Positions 46,604 to 56,401 are shown, counted from the stretch's first letter. The stretch: 64,000 nucleotides of DNA from JACCXG01 sp963785755 (GCA_963785755.1 CAWAXG010000073.1:62001-126000), one strand, 5' to 3'. Notes: a model not told the origin generated them from the letters alone. Numbers and translations are program-made.

Positions 46604-49510
46604 ATGTCTGACTTGTACGAGCGGGCCGTAGACGCTCTCGAACAAGGACACGGGGCCGAAGCCGCGTCTCTGCTGGTTCGCGCGCTGAAGCAACCAGGGC
46701 TGCGACGCGAGGACCAGATCCAGATCCGTTGCGCGCTTGCCGAAGCATGGCTTCTCCAGGACGATCTCCGGCAGGCGACCGAGGCCCTCGGGCGTCCGCC
46801 GGACGCACGAGAACGGGCGGATCCGGCCCGGTTGTCGGACTTGTGGCGGATGCACGGTCGCCTGGCTGCCGCCCGGGGCGAGCCGTCCAGGGGCGTGGCG
46901 TTCCTGATGAAGGCCCTCCGGCAGGCCGAGCGGGCTCACGATTCCCGTGCTATCGGCCTGGCCCACTATGAGCTCGGCCTCTGCTACCGGCAGGTCGGTG
47001 ATACCGCGATCGTCCGGGAACACCTGACGGCCGCCGCGTCAGCCCTTCACGCCGCCGGCGATCGACGGTATCTCGCGATGGTCCATTCGCTGTCCGGCGT
47101 CGCGCTGGCGCAGGAAGGCCGTCTCGAGGAAGCCCTTGTCGCGATGCGCCATGCCGAAAGGCTCGCACTGACGGCGCAGGCGGGCGACGTGCTCGCGACG
47201 GTCTGCGGAAATCAGGCGAATGTGGCCCTCATGCAACACCATCACGAGGAGGCGATGGCGCTGGCAGAGCGCTCCGTCGAGCTTCAAGAGGAGTCAGGAA
47301 CGCCGCACGGCCTCGGCATTGCCCTGGCCTCGCTCGGCCAGATTTACGTCAGGCTCGGGAACCTGAGTCGCGCCGAAGAGACCCTTCACCGGGCCCTCGA
47401 CGTCCGGAGTCCGATGCAGTTCATGCGCGAGACGACGGGTGCGGTGTTCGATACCCTTGCGCAGATTCATCTGATTCGTGGCGAGCACGATGAGGCCAGC
47501 CGTTCGCTCGAAAAGGCCAAGGAAGCGTACGGCGAGTACGGCGCCCATACCAGCCGCTGGTATCAGTGGTCGCTGCGGGTTGTCGAGGCCCGTCTCGCCC
47601 TCCGCCGCGGTCAGGAGAAGGCGGCTCTGGCGATGGCCAATGACGTCGCCGCCACCGACGGGGCGCCGAGCGGGTATGCGATTCAGGCAGAGCTCATAGC
47701 GATTGAGGCACAGCTGGTATCGGGCCAGCCACGAGAGGCGCACGAGCGCCTGGAGACGGCGTCGAGGCGCATTCAGCCGAGTGCGATGAGCGGGACCTGG
47801 GGAGAGTTTCTCCGCCTCCGCGGCCGGGTTCGAGCCGCGTCGGACAGGGCCACCGACGCGTACCACGATTTCGGCCAAAGCGTCAGCATCTTCGAACTGC
47901 TCGGCGAGCGGTACCAGGCCGGCCTCAGCTACCTCGAACTGGGTCGCCTGGCGGCCTCCGCCGGGGCCCGATCGCGGGCCACGCGGTACCTCACGGATGC
48001 CAAAAACCTGTTTGAGGCCCTCGGGGCGGCCCCCGAGCTGGCAGAAACACGACAGGCGCTGGCCGACGTGCCAACCGCCGGGACCGGCGGCTACGTAGGC
48101 GTGCAGGTCGACGGCGACGATGCGCTCGTCAGGCGGATCGTTGATGCCGCGGCGCTGCCTGCATTACTGGCGCGGGAGGGAGCGACGGCGCTCCTGGAAG
48201 GCTGCGATGGGCAAGCCTCCGCGCTCTTCATCCAGACGGGGCCGGGTCAGGCGCGGGTCCTGGCTTCGTCTGCACTCGATGCCGACGGGGCCCACCGCTT
48301 TGCGGTCGCGGCGCTCAGGGCCCTCAACGCCCCCAATCCCGGCCTCGTCATCGAAGGCATCGGCAAGGACGCAAGGGGGGATCGATATGCGGCCGTATCC
48401 GTGGCCAGGCCGTTCAGCGCCCCGTCGGGCCAACGCTTCCGCATGCTTTGTGCTGTCCTTCGGCAGGGATTCGACCTGTGCGAGGCGCGCGAACGGCCGG
48501 TCGAGACCGCGACAACGGTAATGGAACGTCAGCTGGAGCCGCTCCTCCCCGGGTTCATCTGCGCCAGTGCCGCGATGCAGCGCGTCGCAGATCAGATTCA
48601 GCGCCTCCAGGGCAACGATCTGACGGTCCTCATTACCGGCGAAAGTGGCACGGGCAAGGACCTCGTGGCTCGGGCGATTCATGCCGGATCGCTTCGAAGC
48701 GGCGGCATGTTCCTGCCCTACAACTGCACGAGCGCGACGCGCGAACTGGCTGACAGTCAGCTCTTTGGCCATCGGCGCGGCAGCTTTACGGGCGCCGTGG
48801 CGGATCAGCCGGGCGTCCTGCGGACCGCGGTCGGCGGCACGCTGTTCCTCGATGAAGTCGGCGACCTGCCCATCGACGTCCAGCCGAAATTGCTCCGGTT
48901 TCTCGAGCAGGGTGAAGTGCTGCCGGTCGGCGAAACGCGGCCCCAGAAGGTCGATGTTCGGGTCGTCGCCGCCACGAACGCGGATCTCGAACAGCGGGTC
49001 GCCGAAGGAAAGTTCCGCGAGGATCTGTTCTACCGCCTGAGCGTGATTCGTATGCATGTGCCCCCCTTGCGGGACCGGCGTGAAGAGATCCCTCACCTGA
49101 GCACGTTTTTCCTGAGGGAAGCCTCGGATCGGCTGGCCAAGCCGGGAGTGCGCCTGAGCGCCGAGACGCTGGATTTGTTCGACGTTTTCCCTTGGCCCGG
49201 CAACGTCCGTCAGCTCCGCAACGAGGTTCAGCGCGCCGTGGCCCTGACGCCGAGCGGCGGGGTCATTACGCCCGAGATACTGTCGCCGGCCCTTTCAGGC
49301 TCCACTGGCGACCTGCCGGCGGTGGCCCGAGGGCGTCGCCCGTCCCTTTCGGCGGCGGTCGAGAAACTCGAGCGGGAAATGATCGAGAACGCCCTCGAAC
49401 GATCGGCCGGCAACATCTCCGAGACTGCGAGAGTCCTCGGTCTGACGCGACGCGGCCTCTACCTGAAGATGGAACGCCTCGGCGTTGCCGGCGCCAAACA
49501 GGCGCTCTGA
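46604..49510 (+). CDS. Sigma-54-dependent activator with TPR and GAF-like sensor regions
   Basis: 968-residue enhancer-binding protein. TPR repeats occupy about residues 1-460. A GAF-like domain (about 480-640) follows, then an AAA+ domain (about 650-880). The AAA+ domain has Walker A GESGTGKD, a sigma-54-contact loop GSFTGA (Ser replacing the usual first Ala), Walker B GTLFLDEVGDL and the R-finger region FREDLFYRLSV. A Fis-type HTH (about 920-960) ends it. There is no receiver domain, so activity probably responds to a ligand or partner through TPR/GAF. ATG 46604 is chosen; the open frame upstream lies in speB. Confidence 0.92.
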   Translation: MSDLYERAVDALEQGHGAEAASLLVRALKQPGLRREDQIQIRCALAEAWLLQDDLRQATEALGRPPDARERADPARLSDLWRMHGRLAAARGEPSRGVAFLMKALRQAERAHDSRAIGLAHYELGLCYRQVGDTAIVREHLTAAASALHAAGDRRYLAMVHSLSGVALAQEGRLEEALVAMRHAERLALTAQAGDVLATVCGNQANVALMQHHHEEAMALAERSVELQEESGTPHGLGIALASLGQIYVRLGNLSRAEETLHRALDVRSPMQFMRETTGAVFDTLAQIHLIRGEHDEASRSLEKAKEAYGEYGAHTSRWYQWSLRVVEARLALRRGQEKAALAMANDVAATDGAPSGYAIQAELIAIEAQLVSGQPREAHERLETASRRIQPSAMSGTWGEFLRLRGRVRAASDRATDAYHDFGQSVSIFELLGERYQAGLSYLELGRLAASAGARSRATRYLTDAKNLFEALGAAPELAETRQALADVPTAGTGGYVGVQVDGDDALVRRIVDAAALPALLAREGATALLEGCDGQASALFIQTGPGQARVLASSALDADGAHRFAVAALRALNAPNPGLVIEGIGKDARGDRYAAVSVARPFSAPSGQRFRMLCAVLRQGFDLCEARERPVETATTVMERQLEPLLPGFICASAAMQRVADQIQRLQGNDLTVLITGESGTGKDLVARAIHAGSLRSGGMFLPYNCTSATRELADSQLFGHRRGSFTGAVADQPGVLRTAVGGTLFLDEVGDLPIDVQPKLLRFLEQGEVLPVGETRPQKVDVRVVAATNADLEQRVAEGKFREDLFYRLSVIRMHVPPLRDRREEIPHLSTFFLREASDRLAKPGVRLSAETLDLFDVFPWPGNVRQLRNEVQRAVALTPSGGVITPEILSPALSGSTGDLPAVARGRRPSLSAAVEKLEREMIENALERSAGNISETARVLGLTRRGLYLKMERLGVAGAKQAL

Positions 49511-49519
49511 GTCGAGACC

Positions 49520-49565
49520 GGATACCTCGTATCCGCCGAACCCCCTGTTCGCATACCTCGTATAC
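49520..49565 (+). promoter_or_regulatory. Pair of 15-bp palindromic sites (candidate UAS)
   Basis: GGATACCTCGTATCC (49520-49534) and GCATACCTCGTATAC (49551-49565) match the site before the activator gene. Their start-to-start spacing is 31 bp, close to three helical turns. They lie 164 bp or more upstream of the PilZ gene, the right range for upstream activating sequences. Confidence 0.6.
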
Positions 49566-49728
49566 AAACCCTCGCGCTCGGCAAGGGTCCGTGAATCACT
49601 TCTAAGTCGTTGTGAATCTGACGATTAAGGTCGAGTCACAAAAAGTCTCCGCCACAGGCGTTTTTTGGGCGCGCAGCTTGGATAGTCATCGGGCACCGCG
49701 ACAACGTGGCACTCAGTAGAGGGCACCG
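49566..49728 (+). other. Long leader upstream of the PilZ gene
   Basis: 163 bp without a gene. It has a direct repeat GTGAATC at 49591 and 49612 (21-bp spacing) and a T-run near 49660. No site matches the sigma-54 -24/-12 consensus well. The best candidate (about 49664-49681) lacks the -12 GC. Confidence 0.4.
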
Positions 49729-50163
49729 ATGGAACAGAGACTGCGACTTGTTCAAGGGACGAATCCCAACCGGATCGAAAAGCGCGCCGCCGAGCGTCGC
49801 CCGCTTGCCGTACCCGGCCAGATCGTATGGAAGGACGCTCGGGGCACCACGCGTATGGCGTCGGTGGTGACTCGCGACGTCAGCGATTCGGGGGTGAGCG
49901 TCGAGTGCCTGCAGGGACCGGCGATTCCGCTCTATCGGATCGTTTATTTCCAGGTCGACAGCTCGGTCCGTCAGCGCACCGATTTGCCGCTGACGCTTCG
50001 CAAGTCGACCGTGCTCTCGGCGATCTTTCGCGTCGGCAATTGCAGTCAGCGGACAGGCAGCCCGACCGAATACGCCCTGCGCCTCCTGGTCGAGCCCGAG
50101 CGCAAGCCGAAGGTAACGACCGCGCCGGGCTGGACGCCGGCGTCGGAAACGAAGACCGCGTAG
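49729..50163 (+). CDS. PilZ domain protein, putative c-di-GMP receptor
   Basis: 144-residue protein. The c-di-GMP-binding motifs are present: RxxxR in KRAAERRPL (about residues 19-25) and DxSxxG in RDVSDSG (about 49-54). A beta-barrel to about residue 125 and a flexible tail follow. It is a single-domain PilZ protein with no visible output domain. Position behind the activator and its paired binding sites suggests it is the activator's target gene. Confidence 0.85.
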   Translation: MEQRLRLVQGTNPNRIEKRAAERRPLAVPGQIVWKDARGTTRMASVVTRDVSDSGVSVECLQGPAIPLYRIVYFQVDSSVRQRTDLPLTLRKSTVLSAIFRVGNCSQRTGSPTEYALRLLVEPERKPKVTTAPGWTPASETKTA

Positions 50164-50181
50164 GCCCGTCGAAGAAGCGGG

Positions 50182-50925
50182 CTACGACCGCTTCTTCGTT
50201 TCCTCGAGCTCACGACGCGCGTCGGCCGCATACGCCGATTGCGGGAACTCGTCGACGACGCGCGTGAAGGAACGGACGGCTTCTTCCTTCTTGCCGGCAC
50301 GCGCGTAGGCCTTCCCCAGATGCAGCAGGATGCTGTCGAGAGGCAGCGTCGAGTTCGTATCCCGGCTCAACTCCGTGTAAATCGCAATCGCGTCGTCGAA
50401 CTTTCCTTGCGCGATCTGCGCTTCCGCCTGTCCAAGCCGCGCCGTTCGTCCGTAGACCGTGCCGCCGGCCTTTTCTACGACTTCCTTGTAGCGCTGCTCC
50501 GCCTCCGCCGGCTTGCCGAGGGCTGCGAGAATGCCGGCGGCGTAGAACCGTGCGGTGATCCCCGCGCTGCTGTTCGGCGTCGCATTGGCCGCGTCGAGAA
50601 ACTTCGGGAGTGACGCGTTCAACCGCTCTTCATCGGTTTGAAAGGTGCCCGGCTGCGGCAGCGGCGGCGGGCTGCCGGGCGCAGGTGGTGCGGGAGGGAC
50701 GACTGGCATTTCATACGTCGCCAGGGCTTCCGCCAGACGGGCATTGGCGCCGGCGTCTTTTGCGCTTCGCCACCACGCAAAGCCGCCGACCGCGACGAGC
50801 AACGCCAGCAGCGCGATGACGATCTTGCCGATATCGCTGCCGCGCCGCTCAATCATGCTGCGCGCCTGCGCGACCGACCGGGCGAACTCGTTTTCCTTCA
50901 GCTTGTGACGTTCGATGCTTTTCAT
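50182..50925 (-). CDS. Membrane-anchored TPR protein (YfgM-like)
   Basis: 247 residues. A short basic cytoplasmic N-terminus (MKSIERHKLKENEF) and one membrane helix (about residues 34-54) precede a Pro-rich linker (about 75-95). C-terminal TPRs (about 100-245) follow, with YGRTARLGQAEAQIAQGKFDDA. This matches the YfgM/TPR_21 type that associates with SecYEG and periplasmic chaperones. ATG 50925 is chosen because the family starts there; the ORF opens 21 codons earlier. Confidence 0.75.
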   Translation of the reverse strand: MKSIERHKLKENEFARSVAQARSMIERRGSDIGKIVIALLALLVAVGGFAWWRSAKDAGANARLAEALATYEMPVVPPAPPAPGSPPPLPQPGTFQTDEERLNASLPKFLDAANATPNSSAGITARFYAAGILAALGKPAEAEQRYKEVVEKAGGTVYGRTARLGQAEAQIAQGKFDDAIAIYTELSRDTNSTLPLDSILLHLGKAYARAGKKEEAVRSFTRVVDEFPQSAYAADARRELEETKKRS

Positions 50926-51017
50926 TTCACTCTCGTCGAAACACGCCCTCGTGGCGGTGACCCGTGTGCCGTTTCTATGCGTCGTCACGAAGGAACAACC
51001 CCGATCGTGACGCGAAT

Positions 51018-51094
51018 TGGTGCGCCCGGCAGGTCTCGAACCTGCGACCCCCGGTTTAGGAAACCGATGCTCTATCCTGCTGAGCTACGGGCGC
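51018..51094 (-). tRNA. tRNA-Arg (anticodon CCU)
   Basis: Complete cloverleaf on the minus strand. The acceptor stem is GCGCCCG with CGGGCGC. The D arm contains GCTCAGCAGGATAGAGC. The anticodon stem-loop TCGGT-TTCCTAA-ACCGG gives anticodon CCT (first pair is a wobble). The T arm is GCAGG-TTCGAGA-CCTGC. The discriminator is A and CCA is encoded. Length is 77 nt including CCA. A TAAAAT box lies about 20 nt upstream. Confidence 0.96.
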
Positions 51095-51146
51095 GGATTA
51101 AAAAAGTCTATTTTACCGCGTTGGATGACCTGCCGAGTCCGTCGCG

Positions 51147-51171
51147 GAAAACACTGGCTTCACACCAGCGT
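51147..51171 (-). terminator. Intrinsic terminator after apt
   Basis: On the minus strand ACGCTGG-TGTGAAG-CCAGTGT folds into a 7-bp stem with one G-T pair. TTTT follows directly. It starts 11 nt after the apt stop codon and ends before the tRNA-Arg gene. Confidence 0.65.
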
Positions 51172-51181
51172 TACGGCCGCT

Positions 51182-51697
51182 CTAATACTTGAGGACGACG
51201 TGGAGGTTCTCGCCTTCAAGCCGGGATCTCCCCTTCAGCGCCTCCAGCTCGATGAGGAACGCGATGCCGATAATGCTTCCACCGAGCTGCTTGACCATCG
51301 ACACGGCAGCGTTCGCCGTGCCGCCCGTCGCGAGCAGGTCATCGACGATCAGGACTCGCTGATTGGCTGAGACTGCATCACGATGCATTTCGAGACTGTC
51401 GGTACCGTACTCCAGCGCGTAGCTGGCTTTGATGGTGGCGGACGGCAGTTTCCCGAGCTTTCGAACCGGCACGAACCCCGCGCCTAGTCGATCGGCGACG
51501 GCACTCCCGAGGATGAAGCCCCGGCTCTCTATCCCCACGACGAGTTCGATGTTGGCATTCGTGAACGGTGCCGCCATCTGCTCGATCGCGAGACGAAAGC
51601 CCTGCGGATCGCGCAGCAGTGTGGTGACGTCGTAAAACAGAATGCCCGTCTTCGGAAAGTCGGGAACCTCGCGGATGCGCGACTTCAGCTCGTTCAT
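51182..51697 (-). CDS. apt: Adenine phosphoribosyltransferase
   Basis: Salvages adenine to AMP with PRPP. The 171-residue protein starts MNELKSRIREVPDFPKTGI, the family hallmark, and has the PRPP loop VLIVDDLLATGGTA (about residues 115-128). It follows the acylphosphatase gene by 3 nt in the same direction and has its own terminator. Confidence 0.96.
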   Translation of the reverse strand: MNELKSRIREVPDFPKTGILFYDVTTLLRDPQGFRLAIEQMAAPFTNANIELVVGIESRGFILGSAVADRLGAGFVPVRKLGKLPSATIKASYALEYGTDSLEMHRDAVSANQRVLIVDDLLATGGTANAAVSMVKQLGGSIIGIAFLIELEALKGRSRLEGENLHVVLKY

Positions 51698-51700
51698 TTT

Positions 51701-51973
51701 TCACCTGATCGAAAAACCGGTCGCCCGGCCGGATGGAGGGACGTCCTCGACCTCGACATGATCGATGCGGGCGCTGTGCGGACCCCGCCGCAGCGCACGC
51801 TCGACCCTCAGCACGGACTCGTCGTCTCCCTCGACCAGGGCCTCGACGGTTCCATCGGTCAGATTGCGGACGTAGCCGTGCACGCCCTCGAGGGCCGCCT
51901 GATCCTGAATGAAGAACCGGAAACCGACGCCCTGCACGCGCCCACTGATGACGAATCGCTTCGCGATGATCAT
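51701..51973 (-). CDS. acyP: Acylphosphatase
   Basis: Hydrolyses acyl phosphates. The 90-residue protein has the catalytic Arg in GRVQGVGFRFF and the catalytic Asn in GYVRNLTDGTVE. The length is typical. It is cotranscribed with apt (3-nt gap) and divergent from urate oxidase. Confidence 0.95.
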   Translation of the reverse strand: MIIAKRFVISGRVQGVGFRFFIQDQAALEGVHGYVRNLTDGTVEALVEGDDESVLRVERALRRGPHSARIDHVEVEDVPPSGRATGFSIR

Positions 51974-52052
51974 GAGAACAGGCGATTATCGCCCGGCCTT
52001 CCTCGTCTCTGCAACGCGCCGGGACGCATCGATCCGGGCCGACAGCGCGTGC

Positions 52053-52065
52053 TACAGTTCGCGGA
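52053..52065 (+). promoter_or_regulatory. Candidate leaderless promoter of urate oxidase
   Basis: TACAGT (52053-52058) lies 6 nt before ATG 52065, and no Shine-Dalgarno sequence is present. Transcription from it would begin at or near the start codon. Confidence 0.35.
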
Positions 52066-52922
52066 TGCCTCGTCTGGGCGCGAGCAGCCAGGGGGAATCC
52101 CGGCTGCGCATGCTGCGAATCGTTCGAAAAGGCGATCGGCACGACCCGCGCGATCTCACGGTGTCGGTGCGCTTCGAGGGAGGCTTCGCCGGCGCATTCC
52201 TCGAAGGCCGTGCTGACGGCATCATTCCGGGCGAGACGCTCAAGGGATTCGTGCACCAGGTGGCCCGGGACCATGCAGGCGCCGAGATCGAGATCTTCGG
52301 TCTCGCCCTCTGCCAGCGGATGCTGGCCGCGCATCGTCAGGTTACCCGCGTACGCGTCGAGATCTCCGAGCAGCCCTGGTCTCGGATGGACGTCGGCGGC
52401 AAAGCACAGGGTCAAGCCTTCGCCGTCGGCAGTCCCGAGCAGCGGATCACGGCGGTAACCAGCAACGGCACGCAGATCGCCGTGGTCTCCGGCATCGATC
52501 AGCTCGTGCTGATGCGCACCTCGGGCTTCCTCCCCCGCCGGGCGGCGGCCCGGGCGGACGATGGGACGGAGGATGCCGTGCAGTCGCTGCTCGTCGGCAC
52601 TTTGTCGGTCCGTTGGACGTACAGCAACGCAGACGTGACCTTCGGTCCGTATCGCCAGGGTGTGCGCGCGGCCATCACCGACACGTTCGCGCTTCATGCG
52701 GCGCGGTCGATTCAGTACACCCTTTATGCGATTGCGGATGTCGTGCTTGCCACGTATGAAGAAATCCTCGACGTCACTCTCGCGATGCACGAGCGGCCGT
52801 ATCGGGCCGCTGACCTCTTCCGCCAGCAGCTCGAGAATCCGGACGAACTGTTCGTGGCTGCTGAAGAACCGCTTGGGGTCGTGGAGGTGACGGTGGAGCG
52901 AGACCCGGCCCCGCATCCTTGA
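52065..52922 (+). CDS. Urate oxidase (uricase)
   Basis: Cofactor-free oxidation of urate. The tandem T-fold protein of 285 residues shows SVRFEGGF, the ETLKGFVHQVARDH region, VEISEQPWSRM, SGIDQLVLMRTSGF and the C-terminal SIQYTLYAIADVVLATY helix, all uricase features. The call is by these motifs, not by neighbours: no allantoin-pathway genes are nearby, but adenine salvage (apt) is adjacent. Its 3' end overlaps the convergent BNR gene by 149 nt. The open frame extends upstream, but ATG 52065 fits the family start. Confidence 0.85.
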   Translation: MPRLGASSQGESRLRMLRIVRKGDRHDPRDLTVSVRFEGGFAGAFLEGRADGIIPGETLKGFVHQVARDHAGAEIEIFGLALCQRMLAAHRQVTRVRVEISEQPWSRMDVGGKAQGQAFAVGSPEQRITAVTSNGTQIAVVSGIDQLVLMRTSGFLPRRAAARADDGTEDAVQSLLVGTLSVRWTYSNADVTFGPYRQGVRAAITDTFALHAARSIQYTLYAIADVVLATYEEILDVTLAMHERPYRAADLFRQQLENPDELFVAAEEPLGVVEVTVERDPAPHP

Positions 52923-55900
52923 TCGGCTCGAGCCGCGCCGCGGCGAGTCGCTTGTTCAACGCCGCGAGCTCCGACTTCAGCAGCGCCTCGAGTCTCGCGA
53001 CCTCCCTGTCCAGCCGACCGGCGAGCTCCGTGAAGACGGCGACCGATTGATCGGTCGGTTTGTAATCTCCGCTCTCGACGATTCCCTGCAGCGCCGCAAG
53101 CTTGTTGTTGAGTCGAATGGGGAAGTTCAGCGGATCCTGGCTGCTCCGATTCCGGTGCTGATAGATCTCTCCCTCGATGTCCGTCAGCTGACCGGAGAAC
53201 GACTCACCTGCCTTCTTGAGCGCGGCGTTCGACGTCTTGCCCAGCCGATCGGCAATCTGATCCTTCAAACTCCGGATTCGCACGACAGTACCATTCGCCA
53301 CCGACACCTTCTCGTTGATGCGCTGCGCAAGCCTGAACTGCTCGACGAGATCCGCATCGGTGACGTTCGGGATGGCCGGGTTCCGCCGAATCGCAAACGC
53401 CTGGGACTTCGTGATGCCGGAAGCCGTGACCCTGACGGTGTATTCGCCCGGCGGCACCAGCGGGCCCCGGGTGTTTGCGGCCCACATAATCAGGCCTGGA
53501 AACTCGCGTGCGTTCGCGCCTCGCATATCCCAGGTGAACCGGTTCATGCCCTGGCGATTGGTCACGCGTGCGACCGGTCCTCCTCGTCCACCGCCCTCTT
53601 CTTCTTCCTCGGCTTCTGCGGCGGGCGGTTTCGCCGGGCTGTCTGCCGTGCTCGAGAAGTTCCGGATCGACTGGCCTTGCGCGTCGAGGAACTCGATCGC
53701 GACAGCATCCGCCGGCTGCTTCAGAAAGTAGTCGACGACGACGCCGCGAGACACCGATCGTACGGCATCAGCTGGATCGAAGACGACGATGGCTTCGTTC
53801 GTGGTCTCGCGTTGCGCCTGTCGCAGCACGCCGATGTTGTCCATGATGTAGAACGACCGGCCGTGGGTGCCGATGACCAGGTCGTCGTTCTTGATCAGGA
53901 GGCCGTGGACGGGTGTGACTGGCAGATCGAGACGCAGCGATTGCCACATTGCGCCATCGTCGACGCTGACGTAGACGGTGGTCTCGGTTCCGAGGAACAG
54001 CAGGCCGCGGCGCACTGTATCTTCACGGACGACTCGCGGGAAATCGTCGGCCGGGAGTCCGGCCACTATCTTCGTCCACGACTTTCCGTAGTCGGCCGTC
54101 TTGTAAACGGTACGGCGCACGGTCGGCCCGCTGGTACCGGTTGCCGGCAAGATAAGCCACCGCAGGATTGTGAGGCGACGCGTCGATCAGGCTGATCCGG
54201 GTAAATGCCGGCAAGTCGGGCGGAGTCACGTTCGTCCAGTTGCGTCCGCCATCACGGCTGACGTGCACGACACCGTCGTCCGAGCCCGTCCAGATCACCT
54301 CCCCGTCCTTTGGGGAAGGCGCCAGCGTAAAGATCGTCGCGTAGGTTTCCACGCCGGTCTGATCGAGCGTGATCGGTCCGCCTGATGCCTCCATGGTCGA
54401 GGGATCGTGGCGTGTGAGATCCGGACTGACCTTCTGCCAGCTCTGGCCCTCGTTCGTGGACTTCCACACATGCTGCGAGGTGGCGTAGAGCGCGTTGGGG
54501 TCGGTCGGCGGAATCACGATCGGGAACGTCCATTGGAACCGTTCCGTGATGTCGCTCGAAGAATGTCCCATCGGATTGTCTGGCCAGACATTGATGCTGC
54601 GGCGCTCCCCGGTCCGTCGATTGATTCGCGTCAGCAGTCCGCCGTAGCTGCCCGCATAGAACACGTCGGTGTTCTCGGGATCCGGCGCGATGTATCCGCT
54701 CTCGCCGCCGCCGACCGGGTAGATCTCTCCCGTCCCGGTACTGGGGACGCACATCGTCGAATTGTCCTGCTGGGCTCCGCAGACGTGATACGGCGCGTGT
54801 GCTGTCACGAACACGTTGTAGACCTGCGCCGTGGGAAAGTCCTGATCGGTCCAGCTCTCGCCGGCGTTGCTCGAGACGTTGGCGCCGCCGTCGTTGCTGT
54901 TGATCATCCGTTTGGCATCGTTCGGCGCAATCCAGAGATCGTGATTGTCGCCATGCGGCACTCGAATGCTGCGGATCGATTTGCCTGCGTCGGTCGATCG
55001 GTAGAGTCCGGTGTTGAGGATGTAGACGGTGTCCTTGGCCTGCGGATCGGCGTAGAGACGCGTGTAGTAAAAGGCTCGTTGCCGAAGGCGTCGGTCATCG
55101 TTCACGAGCCGCCAGCTCGCTCCGGCATCATCGGACAGGAACACGCCGCCGTCGGCCGCCTCGATCAGGGCGTAGACGCGGCTGGGATCCGCAGCTGACA
55201 CGGAGACGCCGACTTTCCCCCAGATCGGTTTTGGAAGCCCGGGATGACGGGTCAGCTCCGTCCATGTCCTGCCGCCGTCGGTGGTCTTGAAGAGACCGCT
55301 TCCCGGTCCGCCGCTGGAAAGCGAATGCGGCGTGCGAAAGACTTCCCACAGTCCCGCGTAGAGGACGTCAGGATTCTTCAGGTCCATCGTCAAGTCGACC
55401 GCGCCAGTTCTGTCGTCCCGGAACAGCACCTTGTCCCAGGTCTTGCCGCCGTCGATGGTCTTGAAGATGCCCCGCTCGGGATTCGGGCCGTACGGATTTC
55501 CTAGAGCCGCCACGTACGCAATATCGGGATTCGATGGATGGACACGAATGCGGCCGATCGCCATCGTCTGGTCGAGACCCATGTGTGTCCAGGTCTTGCC
55601 GCCGTCGACGGTCTTGTAGATGCCGTCCCCCTGGATCACGTTTCCACGGAGCGCGACCTCGCCCATGCCGACGAAGACGACGTCCGGATTCGACTCGGCG
55701 ATCGCGACTGCACCAACGGAGGAGGTGCCGAAGAAGCGATCGGACACCGATCGCCACGTCACTCCCCCATCAGTGGTTTTCCACAACCCGCCGCCCGTCG
55801 CCCCGAAGTAGTACTCGAACGGACGACTGATGGTGCCGGCCACGGCGATTGACCGCCCGCCACGGGATGGGCCGATCGATCGCCACCGCAGGCCGGAGAA

Positions 55901-56035
55901 CAACGCAGGATCGACCGTTGCGGTGGTGACCGGAGCCGGGGCGGTGCCCTGGGTGTATGGGGGGCCCGCGGCGATGGCGGTAACGAGTGCGAGCAACACC
56001 CTGCACACCGCCGCCTGTGAGCTCCGGGACCACAT
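52774..56035 (-). CDS. Exported BNR/VPS10-type propeller protein, apparent frameshift
   Basis: Large secreted propeller protein. A signal peptide (about residues 1-23) is followed by many Asp-box/BNR motifs: KTTDGGVTW, KTVDGGKTW, KTIDGGKTW, KTTDGGRTW, SNAGESW, STNEGQSW and TADYGKSW. A C-terminal region has an acidic Glu-run linker and a coiled-coil-like segment. One extra base at about 54109-54112 (after RADRAPY) splits it; deleting it gives about 1,086 residues. Such sortilin-like glycosyl-hydrolase-annotated proteins are frequent in Acidobacteria, with unproven function. Its 3' end is antisense to urate oxidase. Confidence 0.8.
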
Positions 56036-56251
56036 TGATGACTTCTCCCTCGATGAAGGAAAAAGGAAATCCTAAGCTGGCGGATGGACGAGGGACAAGT
56101 GGTGGCCGGGGTCACATGCGACTCAGCCGCGACCTCCATAACGTTGGTAGTCAGTGACGTACTTCCCGGAGTTGTCTAGCTTGGATGACGCCAGATAAAG
56201 GGGTTTTCCGGCGGCATAGCTTGTGCTGTATAGGTCTGCAGGAGGGGAACG
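56036..56251. other. Divergent intergenic region
   Basis: 216 bp between the BNR gene and the small lmo0937-type gene. No ORF with support was found. A TATAGG word about 20 nt before the ribosome-binding site of the small gene is a weak -10 candidate. No clear -35 or operator was found. Confidence 0.4.
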
Positions 56252-56401
56252 ATGCTCTTTACGATCGCGGTGATCCTGCTGGTCCTCTGGTTGCTCGGAC
56301 TGATCAGCGGCTACACGATGGGGAACTTCATTTACGTCCTTCTCGTGATCGCTCTCGTGCTGTTCGTTGTGGGCCTTGTCAGCGGCCGCCGCGTGGTCTG
56401 A
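56252..56401 (+). CDS. lmo0937-family small membrane protein (DUF5670-like)
   Basis: 49-residue protein made almost entirely of two hydrophobic helices, about residues 1-17 and 25-42. The junction is GLISGYTMGN and the tail VSGRRVV, the typical pattern of the lmo0937/DUF5670 family. A strong AGGAGGGG lies 4-5 nt upstream of the ATG. Family function is unknown; it is often stress-linked. Confidence 0.8.
   Translation: MLFTIAVILLVLWLLGLISGYTMGNFIYVLLVIALVLFVVGLVSGRRVV

Noticed and set aside
49658..49681. Sigma-54 promoter for the PilZ gene
   Set aside because: The best alignment misses the -12 GC and several -24 positions; a good TGGCAC nearer the start codon lacks any -12 element.
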